Notes: a model not told the origin generated them from the letters alone. DNA of 64,000 nucleotides from Calditrichota bacterium (GCA_013152715.1 JAADFU010000200.1:1-64000), one strand, 5' to 3'; positions 37,801-46,267 are shown, numbered from the stretch's first letter. Translations and numbers: made by a program.

Positions 37801-37819
37801 TTCTTCATGCACAAATGGG

Positions 37820-37920
37820 TGCTAAGGCTAATATATTTCTCCGGAATCGACAGCAACAGATACGAATTAGCCGCTACCAGAAACTGAATTCAAGTAACAG
37901 TAGGAATATTAGCCTTAGCA
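37820..37920. repeat. 101-base element with 15-base perfect inverted repeats
   Basis: TGCTAAGGCTAATAT at 37820-37834 is the exact reverse complement of 37906-37920; a short T run (ATTTTTATT) follows. It lies between the DUF5320 gene and the next radical-SAM gene. The size and layout resemble the elements at 20703 and 43802, but the sequence differs. It may act as a terminator with a long loop or encode a structured RNA. Confidence 0.6.
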
Positions 37921-38088
37921 TTTTTATTAATCAAAAGAATGTTTCAAATGCCAAAAACAAAACCGTTTGACGCAATGTGCAAAAGTTTCGCACTGGCTAC
38001 GGCGATGGTGGATTTGTGGTCATTAAGGCAGTTTTCTCGACAAACCGGTGATAAAAATGTGCAAAAAAATTGAAAGTGAAAAAATATT

Positions 38089-39048
38089 TTGAGCGGAAAT
38101 AAATTCAAACATTTATTCGGTCCCGTGCCTTCGCGGCGTTTGGGAATTTCGCTGGGAGTTGATCTGGTTCCGCATAAAACGTGTTCTTTGAATTGTGTCT
38201 ACTGTGAGTGCGGAAAAACGACTGATTTAACAGTTGAGCGGAAGCAATATATTCCAACAACGGATGTAATTGAAGAATTGGGCGAATTTCTCAAAGATCG
38301 TCCAAAATTGGATTTCATCACTTTTTCCGGTTCAGGCGAACCTACCCTGCATTCAGGAATCGGTGAAATTTGTGATTTCATAAAATCAAATTTCCCCGAA
38401 TACAAATTAGCGTTGCTGACAAACGGCACATTGTTTTTTGATCCGGCAGTAAGGCAGGAAGTCAAAAAGATTGACATTATTCTTCCGTCGCTGGATGCGG
38501 CGACCGAAGATATTTTCAAAAAAATCAATCACCCTCATCGAGATCTGAAAATTAACGCCATCATCGACGGGATCGTCAAATTGCGATCTGAATTCACCGG
38601 AAAAATGTGGCTGGAAATCTTCATTGTGCCCGGGCTTAATGACACATCGGAACAAATTGCGGCTTTGAAAGACGCGGTTCATTTTATTCAGCCTGATTTG
38701 GTGCAATTAAATACGCTTGACAGGCCCGGAACCGCCGAATGGGTTCGGCAGGCATCAAAAAAGACATTAGAAAAAATAGCTGAACAGTTAGATTGGGAAA
38801 CGGAGATAATTGCAAATTTTAAAAAGAGAGAACAAATAAGCAGCTACAGCATTGATGTGGAAAACGCAATATTGCAAATGCTGCGTCGCCGGCCCTGCAC
38901 AACGGCGGATCTTTCCGCATCTTTGGGGAAGCATGAAAATGAAATAAACAAATACATTGAAGCCTTGTTGGAGAAAAATATTATTGCTGCAAAAAGAATG
39001 TCGCGCGGTAATTTTTTTCTCACTCAAACTGAGGCTGAAGAAAATTGA
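38089..39048 (+). CDS. Radical SAM protein (COG0731-like) with winged-helix tail
   Basis: Predicted [4Fe-4S] radical enzyme of 319 residues. Early signature GPVPSRRLGISLGVD and the CSLNCVYC triad (Cys32, 36, 39) are followed by FSGSGEPTLH and LEIFIVPGLND. The C-terminal 70 residues look like a winged helix (ILQMLRRRPCTTADLSASLG). The GPVPSRR branch is common in anaerobes and its substrate is unsettled. The only usable start is TTG at 38089, without a strong ribosome-binding site, so the true start could differ by a few codons. Confidence 0.83.
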   Translation: MSGNKFKHLFGPVPSRRLGISLGVDLVPHKTCSLNCVYCECGKTTDLTVERKQYIPTTDVIEELGEFLKDRPKLDFITFSGSGEPTLHSGIGEICDFIKSNFPEYKLALLTNGTLFFDPAVRQEVKKIDIILPSLDAATEDIFKKINHPHRDLKINAIIDGIVKLRSEFTGKMWLEIFIVPGLNDTSEQIAALKDAVHFIQPDLVQLNTLDRPGTAEWVRQASKKTLEKIAEQLDWETEIIANFKKREQISSYSIDVENAILQMLRRRPCTTADLSASLGKHENEINKYIEALLEKNIIAAKRMSRGNFFLTQTEAEEN

Positions 39049-39150
39049 AAAACATGCTTTGATGATGAACAATGTCAAAAAAATGTGAGTAATTGATTAG
39101 AATTAACCGACAATGATTAGTTTTTGTTTAGTGACAAACTGGAGGTAGTT

Positions 39151-39597
39151 ATGCCATTTGGATTTGGAGGCGGAAGAGGACGTGGACGAGGTGGCGGCGG
39201 TGGCGGTCGCGGAATGGGCGGAGGAGGAAGAGGACGGTTTTTATCAGAAAAAAATAATTTTTGTATTTGTCCCAATTGCAAAACAGTTGTACCGCATCAG
39301 TTAGGAGTCCCTTGTTATCAGACGATTTGCCCCAATTGCGGCACTCCGATGACGCGACAATTTCAATCGGGTCTGCAAAACGCAGGACCAGTACCAACGG
39401 CAGCGCCAATGGCGCAGATCCCCAACGTAGATGCGGAAATGTGTACGGGCTGCAGAAAATGTCTCAATGTTTGTCCGGTAAATGCCATTAAAATGGTTGA
39501 TAACAACGCGGTCATTGATGCCAATCAATGCAGTGGCTGTTTAGTCTGCATTCCTGCTTGTCCGTTTGGGGCAATTAAGGTAGGAGAGAATGGCTGA
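39151..39597 (+). CDS. Gly-rich zinc-ribbon protein fused to 2[4Fe-4S] ferredoxin
   Basis: A 148-residue three-part protein: a Gly/Arg tract (1-30), a zinc-ribbon (Cys40/43 and 60/63 around HQLGVPCYQTI) and a ferredoxin (Cys98, 101, 104, 108 and 127, 130, 133, 137). The ribbon is nearly the same as in the protein at 35408, so one is a duplicated and fused version of the other. GGAGG precedes ATG 39151. Its end overlaps the cation-efflux gene by eight bases, so the two are coupled. Probably an electron or cluster carrier. Confidence 0.87.
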   Translation: MPFGFGGGRGRGRGGGGGGRGMGGGGRGRFLSEKNNFCICPNCKTVVPHQLGVPCYQTICPNCGTPMTRQFQSGLQNAGPVPTAAPMAQIPNVDAEMCTGCRKCLNVCPVNAIKMVDNNAVIDANQCSGCLVCIPACPFGAIKVGENG

Positions 39598-40867
39598 CAA
39601 AACAGCACAATTAAAAATGGGGCAGAAGATTGCATTTTGGGCGACTTTGATCACGTTGCTGCTTTCTGCGCTCAAAGGCGTGGTAGGCGTTGCGTTTGAT
39701 TCCAAAGTGTTGGTCGCTGATGCCTTTCATAGCGGTGCTGACAGTATCGCCATTTTCGCATCGGGATTCGGACTGTGGCTTGCGGCGAGAAAAAAAAGCG
39801 AGCGTTTTCCGTACGGTCTCTACAAAGCGGAGACATTTGTAACTTTGTTCATTGGCGGATTCATTGTGTGGGCAGGCGCGGAATTACTGATTGAAGGATA
39901 TCGCAAATTATTCGTTGTGCCTCCGATCATAAAATTTCCGATTTTGCCTGTTTGCGCATCGGTAATTTCGATCGTGATTGCCTTTTTTATCGCCAGAAAA
40001 GAGAAAAAAGTCGGCGAGCAGATTCACTCGCAATCTTTAATTGCCAACGGCAAGGAATCGTTTCTGGACATTTTCTCATCGACTGTGGTTTTGCTGGGCA
40101 TTCTCGTGGCTTATTGGCGCATTCCCTACGTGGAAAGCGCAATTATCATATTGATTTCCTTGCTGATTTTGAAATTGGGAATGGAAAATATCTGGAATTC
40201 GCTGCTGGTTTTGATGGATGCAAATTTGGACAAGCCTTTGCAGGGGGAGATAGAGAAGCTTGTTTCAGAAGTAACAGGCGTCAAGTCGGTGAATCATGTG
40301 AAAATCAGGCAAGCAGGTCCTTTTCGCCTGGTGGAAACCGAATTTGCCACAAATCCATCAATTACAATTTTTCAGGCGCATGAGATTGCCGATGATGTGG
40401 AAAAACAAATTATGGAAAAATTCCCTTCTGTGGAATCCGTATTTGTCCATGTGGAGCCGTCGCGCCAGCGAGAAATTCGTGCGATTATTCCGGTAAAAAA
40501 TATCGATGGTCTGCGTTCGCAGGTTAATAGTCATTTCGGCAGAGCGCCGTACTTTGTCATTTTGAAAATATTTGATGACAATGTTGAAATTGAAGACTTT
40601 TACCTCAATGAATTTTTAGATCGTAAACAGCACATTGGAGTGCACGTTGTTAAGGTAATCGTGAATTACGATCTGGACATGGTTTTCACAAGCCAAATCG
40701 GTGAAATCTCTTTTTACATGCTGAAGGAGAATTTTATTGATCTTTATCAGATTGGCAATGAGGATGCCAAGGTGGAAGACGTGATAGCGATGTACAAAGA
40801 AAACAAGCTTCCGCGCATTACCGCACCCACGCACTCTGTGGATGAAGCGGAAGTTGAAAAGGAGTAA
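39590..40867 (+). CDS. Cation diffusion facilitator fused to a NifX-type domain
   Basis: A 425-residue fusion. Residues 10-210 are a six-helix CDF carrier; the metal site would be His47 and Asp51 in DAFHSGAD (helix 2) with Glu156 and Asp160 in KESFLD (helix 5), instead of the more common HxxxD or DxxxD in helix 5. Residues 210-292 are the usual cytoplasmic domain. Residues 295-410 form a NifX/MTH1175-like domain (VNSHFGRAPYFVILKI). The metal is open: Fe, Mn, Co or Zn. Such a fusion links export to a cluster or metal-binding domain. Confidence 0.88.
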   Translation: MADKTAQLKMGQKIAFWATLITLLLSALKGVVGVAFDSKVLVADAFHSGADSIAIFASGFGLWLAARKKSERFPYGLYKAETFVTLFIGGFIVWAGAELLIEGYRKLFVVPPIIKFPILPVCASVISIVIAFFIARKEKKVGEQIHSQSLIANGKESFLDIFSSTVVLLGILVAYWRIPYVESAIIILISLLILKLGMENIWNSLLVLMDANLDKPLQGEIEKLVSEVTGVKSVNHVKIRQAGPFRLVETEFATNPSITIFQAHEIADDVEKQIMEKFPSVESVFVHVEPSRQREIRAIIPVKNIDGLRSQVNSHFGRAPYFVILKIFDDNVEIEDFYLNEFLDRKQHIGVHVVKVIVNYDLDMVFTSQIGEISFYMLKENFIDLYQIGNEDAKVEDVIAMYKENKLPRITAPTHSVDEAEVEKE

Positions 40868-40950
40868 ATCGTTTCCGGGGTTGTGTCATCTAAAAAGAAA
40901 AAAAGTGTCTCATAAATTAATCAGTTCATTCCATACAAGGAGTTTCAAAT

Positions 40951-41337
40951 ATGAAAATCGCCGTTGCAACCGACGATAAGATTTTCATTCGCAAGGGACA
41001 TTTTGGCGAAGGAAAATACTATCTGATTTATGAAATTCTGAACGGGAAAATATTTTCCGAAGAATTGCGGCCTAATCCGGACGTGCTTGAAGAAAAACAT
41101 CAACACGGTAATGCCGAGAGAGTTATGGAATTGCTCAATGATTGCCAGATTTTTATGGCGCAAAGCATGGGGAAAAAATCAATTAAAAAACTGGCGGAAA
41201 ACAGTTTTGAAGTGATCATTTCCACTATTGAAGAAGCCGAAAAAGCCGTTAGCTCTTACCTTGATGGCCAGGATGATTTGTTCAAGTATTACGACAAGGA
41301 AGCAGATGCCTTGCTTTCCTGCGCCAGCAGAAGTTAG
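40951..41337 (+). CDS. NifX-type cluster-binding domain protein (copy 3)
   Basis: A 128-residue protein starting MKIAVATDD, with the domain's GHFGEGKYYLIYEI and CQIFMAQSMGKKSIKKL segments. It is more divergent than the copies at 33703 and 49722 and has a short Cys-containing tail (LLSCASRS). AAGGAG stands before the ATG. It follows the CDF-NifX fusion, so the gene may have arisen with it. Confidence 0.82.
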   Translation: MKIAVATDDKIFIRKGHFGEGKYYLIYEILNGKIFSEELRPNPDVLEEKHQHGNAERVMELLNDCQIFMAQSMGKKSIKKLAENSFEVIISTIEEAEKAVSSYLDGQDDLFKYYDKEADALLSCASRS

Positions 41338-41681
41338 GGAGCTTTGCTGGAAAATAATTTTCGTCGGAGAAAGCAATTTCTGAAAGCACTTATAATGCGA
41401 ATGACCAGTTAAAATTGAACATAAGTCGCTAATTTATTGTTTTTAAAAGGCTGACGCCTTAACTCCACTCCAATTTAGGAATTTTAGGAATTAAGCCGTA
41501 AGGCTTTTATTATTTTCATTGCTATTTTACTTAAAATTTTCCAACTGGTCATTCATATTTATAGTCAAATTTGCAAAAGCCATTGACCGGGAACTTTTCT
41601 TTTTCTCTATTGCGATATCAAAGATTCAATTTTCGTGACCGAATTCAAAAAGATTATCCGCATTAAAAGGATCGACAAAAT
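41338..41681. other. Intergenic region carrying a repeat element
   Basis: Nearly half of this 344-base gap is the 41399-41554 repeat element. The remainder is AT-rich without a clear promoter; an AAGGA stands upstream of the small Cys-rich peptide at 41682. Confidence 0.6.
41399..41554. repeat. AACTGGTCATTC-family element copy C (complete)
   Basis: A 156-base element bounded by GAATGACCAGTT (41399-41410) and its exact reverse complement AACTGGTCATTC (41543-41554). Inside is a hairpin: AAAAGGCTGACGCCTTAA against TTAAGCCGTAAGGCTTTT with a few mismatches. Copy A at 215 has only the arms; copy B at 11297 has the hairpin and right arm. No reading frame is inside, so it is non-autonomous. Confidence 0.8.
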
Positions 41682-41762
41682 ATGTCCATCTTAATTAAAA
41701 ATAAAAACTGCGCCATTTGCAAGTTGCTGCATCACTGCGGCTCCGGAGGCCCGACTTGCTAA
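41682..41762 (+). CDS. 26-residue Cys-rich peptide
   Basis: ATG 41682 to TAA 41762 codes for a short peptide whose C-terminal half is CAICKLLHHCGSGGPTC: four Cys and two His within 17 residues, after a basic start. AAGGA stands about eleven bases upstream of the ATG. The compact C-x2-C-x5-C-x6-C pattern with His-His suits a metal or cluster ligand, or a modified peptide. It lies immediately before an old-yellow-enzyme gene and after a NifX-type gene. No family is recognised. Confidence 0.5.
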   Translation: MSILIKNKNCAICKLLHHCGSGGPTC

Positions 41763-41845
41763 TTTGTTTGTTACTAAAATGACAGATAACAATTAACCAT
41801 GTAATGGAATTAGCGGGCAAAAAAAGAAATGAAAGGTGATTTTTC

Positions 41846-43768
41846 ATGAAGGCGATTGATAAAACAAACATTAATGGCGTGGCGTTGAGAAACCGCTTTT
41901 TTATGGCTCCGGTGAAAACCTCGATGGGACTTCCCGGAGGAAAAGTGACTGAAGATAATATTAAATTCTACGAAAAAATAGCGAAAGGGGGGACGGCTGC
42001 CATTATTTTGGAGCCGATGGCTGTGCTTCCGAGCGGAAAAGAACATCCGAAACAGTTGAGTATTCATGATGACTCTTTTGTTGGCGACATCAAAAAACTT
42101 GTTGACACGATTCACAAAAATGGCGCTGTTGCTGGCATTCATCTGAATCATGCCGGTAGAGCCGCCAATCCTAAAGTCATTGGACAAACTCCATTGGCGC
42201 CGTCAAAAATGGTATGTCCGACTACGGGCACTGAAGCACAAGAAATGACAACAGAACAAATTCAGGAAATTGTAGCCGGTTTCGGCGCGGCAACGAGACG
42301 CGCGGTGGCTGCAGGAGCCGATTTTATCGAAATTCAGTTTGGTCACGGGTATCTCGTGGCGCAATTTTTTTCTGAAAGGACAAATAAAAGGACCGATGAA
42401 TACGGCGGGAGTCTGGAAAATCGGCTCCGCTTTGCCCGCGAAGTCCTTGACGAAGTGACTAAAAATAAGGGCAATTTGCCGTTCATCGTGCGCGTTTCCG
42501 GACAAGAATTTGTTGACGGCGGGCTTGTGCCGGAAGATTTAGCGCCGCTTTTTGAGTTGAGCGAAAACTACGGGGCGTCTGCGTTGCATGTTGGCTACGG
42601 AAATGCTTGCGATAATCCGCCCTGGTACTACAACCACATGGCGATGCCCGAGGATGAGCAATTTCGCGTTTTGAAAGCGATCAAAGAAATGACCAACTTG
42701 CCGCTGATAGCAGTGGGAAGAATGGGCTTTGTCCCGAAAATAGACAAGGTTTTAGGCGAAGGTTTGGCGGATTACATCGCCTTGGGTAGGCCGCTGATTG
42801 TTGACCCGGAATTTCCCAACAAAATGATTTCCGGCAAGGAAGAGGAAATTATTTTGTGCGGCGGTTGTCTGGAAGGATGTCTGCGTTCTGTGAAAAAAGG
42901 CGAGAAGATCAAATGTATCGTTAATCCCGATTTCAACATGCCGAAAATTACTCCGTCCGAGAAATCGCGAAAGGTGATGATTGTCGGCGGCGGAATAGCA
43001 GGAATTTCCGGAGCAATTCATCTGGCGCGCAAGGGACACAAAGTCACAATTTTCGAAAAAAGCGATCATCTTGGCGGTCAGGCGGAATATGCCCCGACGC
43101 TTTCATTTCTCAAACAGCAATTACAGCGCACCATTGACAGCGTAAAAAGACAGTTGAGAACTGTAGATGTGGACGTAAAACTTGCTACTGAAGTAACGCC
43201 GGAATTGGTGGAAAAAGAAAATCCGGATGTCCTAATTGTTGCCACGGGCTCAAGGCAGAATATCCCTGCGATTAAAAATCTCGAAACCCAGTACTATCTG
43301 ACCTCGCTGAATTTTTTCTCTGATCCGAGCAAAGTAAAAGGAGATCGAATTTTGATCGTTGGCCTTGGAATGATCGGATTGGAAGCAGCAGCAATTTTGG
43401 CAAATCAAAATAAAGAAGTGGTCGGTGTAGAGCCATTACCGGAGGCGGCAGCGAATATGGAGCCCATTACCAGGAAAGTTCTGCTGATGAAGTTGGCAAA
43501 AATGAAAAATGTGACGCTATACACCAATACATTAGTGAAAGGTTTTGCAGATGACGCCGCTATCATCAGCCGAAACGGAGAAGAAAAACAGCTTGCGCCT
43601 TTTGATACGGTGATTATTGCCGCGGGAATGAAGCCGATGACAGATTTAGCTGAAAAATTGCAATCGTGCTGCAACGGCGAAGTTTACGCCATTGGTGATG
43701 CTCACGAGGTCGGTGACATCAAATCCGCGTTCACAGAGGGGATGGAATTGATCAATAAGGTTAAGTGA
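41846..43768 (+). CDS. NADH:flavin oxidoreductase / 2,4-dienoyl-CoA reductase-like enzyme
   Basis: A 640-residue old-yellow-enzyme-type protein: FMN barrel (about 1-330), four Cys for one [4Fe-4S] cluster (338, 341, 345, 357), then an FAD/NAD(P)-binding half with GGGIAG at 381-386 and a second dinucleotide fold near 505 (GLGMIGLEAA). This layout is shared by 2,4-dienoyl-CoA reductase, trimethylamine dehydrogenase and bile-acid-type enoate reductases; the substrate cannot be fixed from sequence. AAAGGTGA precedes the ATG. Electrons would flow from NAD(P)H via FAD and the cluster to FMN. Confidence 0.88.
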   Translation: MKAIDKTNINGVALRNRFFMAPVKTSMGLPGGKVTEDNIKFYEKIAKGGTAAIILEPMAVLPSGKEHPKQLSIHDDSFVGDIKKLVDTIHKNGAVAGIHLNHAGRAANPKVIGQTPLAPSKMVCPTTGTEAQEMTTEQIQEIVAGFGAATRRAVAAGADFIEIQFGHGYLVAQFFSERTNKRTDEYGGSLENRLRFAREVLDEVTKNKGNLPFIVRVSGQEFVDGGLVPEDLAPLFELSENYGASALHVGYGNACDNPPWYYNHMAMPEDEQFRVLKAIKEMTNLPLIAVGRMGFVPKIDKVLGEGLADYIALGRPLIVDPEFPNKMISGKEEEIILCGGCLEGCLRSVKKGEKIKCIVNPDFNMPKITPSEKSRKVMIVGGGIAGISGAIHLARKGHKVTIFEKSDHLGGQAEYAPTLSFLKQQLQRTIDSVKRQLRTVDVDVKLATEVTPELVEKENPDVLIVATGSRQNIPAIKNLETQYYLTSLNFFSDPSKVKGDRILIVGLGMIGLEAAAILANQNKEVVGVEPLPEAAANMEPITRKVLLMKLAKMKNVTLYTNTLVKGFADDAAIISRNGEEKQLAPFDTVIIAAGMKPMTDLAEKLQSCCNGEVYAIGDAHEVGDIKSAFTEGMELINKVK

Positions 43769-43801
43769 TTTTTCCCTTGGTTTTTTGCGGCAAAAACGGA
43801 A

Positions 43802-43877
43802 ATGATGGTTTCCGTCGACTAATAATCGTGGGACCTCTCCCAACTTGGTTAAAACCGATTATGGCGGAAACCATCAT
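43802..43877. terminator. Two-step hairpin after the old-yellow-enzyme gene
   Basis: ATGATGGTTTCCG at 43802-43814 pairs exactly with 43865-43877, and a second helix (ATAATCG with CGATTAT) forms inside it. No T-run follows directly. It could terminate, stabilise the mRNA, or be a small structured RNA. Confidence 0.5.
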
Positions 43878-43947
43878 CTTGTTTACAAAAATTAGCGCGG
43901 CAGGCGAAGAGAATAAATTTTTATCATTTAAACGAAAGTGAGTAAAT

Positions 43948-44586
43948 ATGAGCGAATCAAAAGTAGAAGTGACTGGCTTTGAAGCTCGTCACTACGACAA
44001 GTTAATGAATTTCCTGACTTTTGGCAGCTATCCGCTTTTCATCCGTCGAGCAATTCAAAAAATGAATATCCGACCGAAAGATAAGATACTGGATATGGGC
44101 TGCGGCACTGGCAGAAATAGCTGCCTGATGGTGAAATATCTTTCCGATGCGGGAAGCATCATCGGACTGGATATTGGCGAGGAGATGATTCAAAATTTCG
44201 AGAGGAAGTGCCAGAAATTTTCTAATGTAATGTTGCAAAAGAGGAGAATTGAAGAACCCCTGCCTTTTGAAGGCGAATTTGATAAAGTTTTTATCTCATT
44301 TGTTTTCCACGGCTTCCCCGACGACCAAAAAGAATTCATTGTTAAAAATGCAAAAAAAGCGCTGAAAAAAGGCGGTGAATTCTTCATTCTGGATTACAAT
44401 GAATTTGATTTGGAACAGAAAAGCTGGCCGATTCGGAAAGGTTTCAAAAAAGTCGAGTGTCCGCTTGCTTTTGATTATATTAAAGGTGATTGGAAGAAGT
44501 GGTTATCGGAGCGAGGATTTGGAAATTTCACTGAAGATTTCTTTTATTGGAAAATTGTGCGACTTTTAAAAGCAGAAAAATTATAA
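43948..44586 (+). CDS. Class I SAM-dependent methyltransferase
   Basis: A 212-residue methyltransferase with the SAM-binding motif I ILDMGCGTGRN at about 47-57 and motif II IIGLDIGEEMI. The layout resembles UbiE/COQ5-like small-molecule methyltransferases. The substrate is unknown. It precedes an MFS carrier by about 60 bases on the same strand. The start at 43948 follows a purine-rich stretch (GAAAGTGAG). Confidence 0.8.
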   Translation: MSESKVEVTGFEARHYDKLMNFLTFGSYPLFIRRAIQKMNIRPKDKILDMGCGTGRNSCLMVKYLSDAGSIIGLDIGEEMIQNFERKCQKFSNVMLQKRRIEEPLPFEGEFDKVFISFVFHGFPDDQKEFIVKNAKKALKKGGEFFILDYNEFDLEQKSWPIRKGFKKVECPLAFDYIKGDWKKWLSERGFGNFTEDFFYWKIVRLLKAEKL

Positions 44587-44644
44587 GAGAATTGACAGAA
44601 TTGTTTGAGTAACTTGAGATTAGTTTGATTGACGAAAGTGATTG

Positions 44645-45919
44645 ATGAAACAAAAAGATCTTCCTGAAAATTATCGTTGGAACTTCACTATGGGGCTGAT
44701 CCATGGCGTGATGTTTAGTTTTGGCATGGCATTCAGCGAACCGTTTGCAGTTCTGCCTGTTTTTATGAATGCTTTTACCAAGTCGAAATTGCTCATTGGC
44801 TTGATGATCAGCATTATTAAGTCCGGCAGTGCTTTGCCGCAATTGCTTATCGCGCGAAAAATGCAGGGATTAGCAAAAAGCAAACCGATTTTGATCAAGG
44901 CGCTGTGGATCCGCTGGCTCGCCTGGGGATTTTTAGCCGTGGTCACTTTCGTTTGGGGCAGCGGCAATCCGGTTTTTGTCGTCATCGCATTTGTCGCTTT
45001 TCTGACGATTTTTTCCATTGGCGGCGGCATCGCGGCGATTCCCTACTTTAACATGATCGCGCACGCCATTCCGGCGGAACGCCGCGGAAAATTTTGGGGC
45101 ACAAAACAATTTTTAGGCGGGTTATTCGCTGTCGCTGCGGGCTACTTGGTGAAGCTCATTCTCAGTAGTAAGAAAATGGATTTCCCGCAAAATTACAGTA
45201 TGCTGTTCTTTGTGACATTTGTTGTTCTCGCTATTTCCTACACCGGCTTGTCCCTGTTTCGCGAGCATGAATTTGCGCCTAAAAATGGCAAAAAGCCACC
45301 GCTGTTGCGGCAAATAAAAACTCATCTGCGCCGTTATCCTCCGCTCGGCTATGGCGTTTTAACTAATATTTTGAGCTACAGTTTATTCCTTTCATTACCA
45401 TTTTTTGTGCTGTATGCCAAGGAAAAATTATCATTTCCCGCCGCGTGGATTGGCTATTTCATTTCAGCCCAAATGTCAGGTGCAATTTTGTCGAATTTAA
45501 TCTGGTCGAGAATATCCGATCGTGTGGGCCCGGCTACCGTAATTCGCGGCGCTGTTTCTATGGCGTTTCTGGCGGTCACCATGGCGCTGTTTGCCAATTC
45601 ATTCTGGAGTTATCTGCTGGTTTTCGTTTTTGTCGGTTTTTTTATGGATGGCGCCAATATTGGTTTCAGCAACTATTTTTTAGAAATCGGCAATGCAGAA
45701 CTGCGACCGCTGTTCCTGAGTATTAGCGGGACGTTGAAATTTCCGGTTTATTTTTTTCCGCTCGTCGGCGGCATCATTGTCGACAATTTTGGTTATCAAA
45801 TTTTGTTTCTGACCAATCTCGCGCTTATCGCCATTGGTTTTGTGCTATCTTTTTTGCTTTGCGAACCGAGACGCGGAGATAAGGAGTGCGAAATCACGTA
45901 TGAAATCACAGATATTTGA
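44645..45919 (+). CDS. MFS transporter
   Basis: A 424-residue carrier with twelve predicted membrane helices, including the N-terminal FSFGMAFSEPFAVLPVFMNAF segment, an RRGKFWG loop between helices 4 and 5 in the first half, and a central cytoplasmic loop near residue 210. Substrate unknown. ATG 44645 is the most likely start; a TTG lies one codon before. It is probably co-transcribed with the methyltransferase. Confidence 0.85.
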   Translation: MKQKDLPENYRWNFTMGLIHGVMFSFGMAFSEPFAVLPVFMNAFTKSKLLIGLMISIIKSGSALPQLLIARKMQGLAKSKPILIKALWIRWLAWGFLAVVTFVWGSGNPVFVVIAFVAFLTIFSIGGGIAAIPYFNMIAHAIPAERRGKFWGTKQFLGGLFAVAAGYLVKLILSSKKMDFPQNYSMLFFVTFVVLAISYTGLSLFREHEFAPKNGKKPPLLRQIKTHLRRYPPLGYGVLTNILSYSLFLSLPFFVLYAKEKLSFPAAWIGYFISAQMSGAILSNLIWSRISDRVGPATVIRGAVSMAFLAVTMALFANSFWSYLLVFVFVGFFMDGANIGFSNYFLEIGNAELRPLFLSISGTLKFPVYFFPLVGGIIVDNFGYQILFLTNLALIAIGFVLSFLLCEPRRGDKECEITYEITDI

Positions 45920-45931
45920 TGGAGAGTTGCT

Positions 45932-45979
45932 ATGAGAAGAAATTTAATCGTTTCGTCCGTCATTCTTTTGTTGATTTAA
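45932..45979 (+). pseudogene. Possible truncated secreted-protein gene (signal-peptide stub)
   Basis: GGAGAG is well placed before an ATG that codes for MRRNLIVSSVILLLI and then stops. This reads as the start of a signal peptide followed by a premature TAA. No matching continuation was found in the other frames of the next 280 bases. It could be a chance frame or the remnant of a deleted secreted protein. Confidence 0.25.
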
Positions 45980-46129
45980 AATATCCGATTTGTTCAAGTT
46001 TAAGCTTTAATGCTACTAAATTCCAATGGAAAGAATTTCTTTTTTGACATAATGAAGATTATTTACAAGATCAGAGAAACTGCAGGCGTGTTTTTCTGAA
46101 CCTAAGGCGAAGTCATTTTTAAAAATTTT

Positions 46130-46188
46130 CAATAAATCATTTGATTTATTGAAGGAATATGCTTATTTTTCATTTAAACCTGCAGGTT
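46130..46188. promoter_or_regulatory. Two palindromes before the cyclopropane synthase gene
   Basis: CAATAAATCA-TT-TGATTTATTG (46130-46151) and AACCTGCAGGTT (46177-46188) are perfect palindromes in the upstream region of the synthase gene (ATG at 46268). They look like operator sites or a small hairpin. A bound regulator is not identified. Confidence 0.45.
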
Positions 46189-46267
46189 AGGATTTTGTTG
46201 CCACAATGAGAGAAAATAACGGCTTTTATGAAAGCTAATAATCCAATCTGAAACCGGAGGTAGCAAA

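Noticed and set aside
37801-38088. CRISPR-like or tRNA-like structure suggested by the repeated arms near 37820
   Set aside because: There is only one inverted pair with no regular spacers, and no cloverleaf or CCA end can be drawn.
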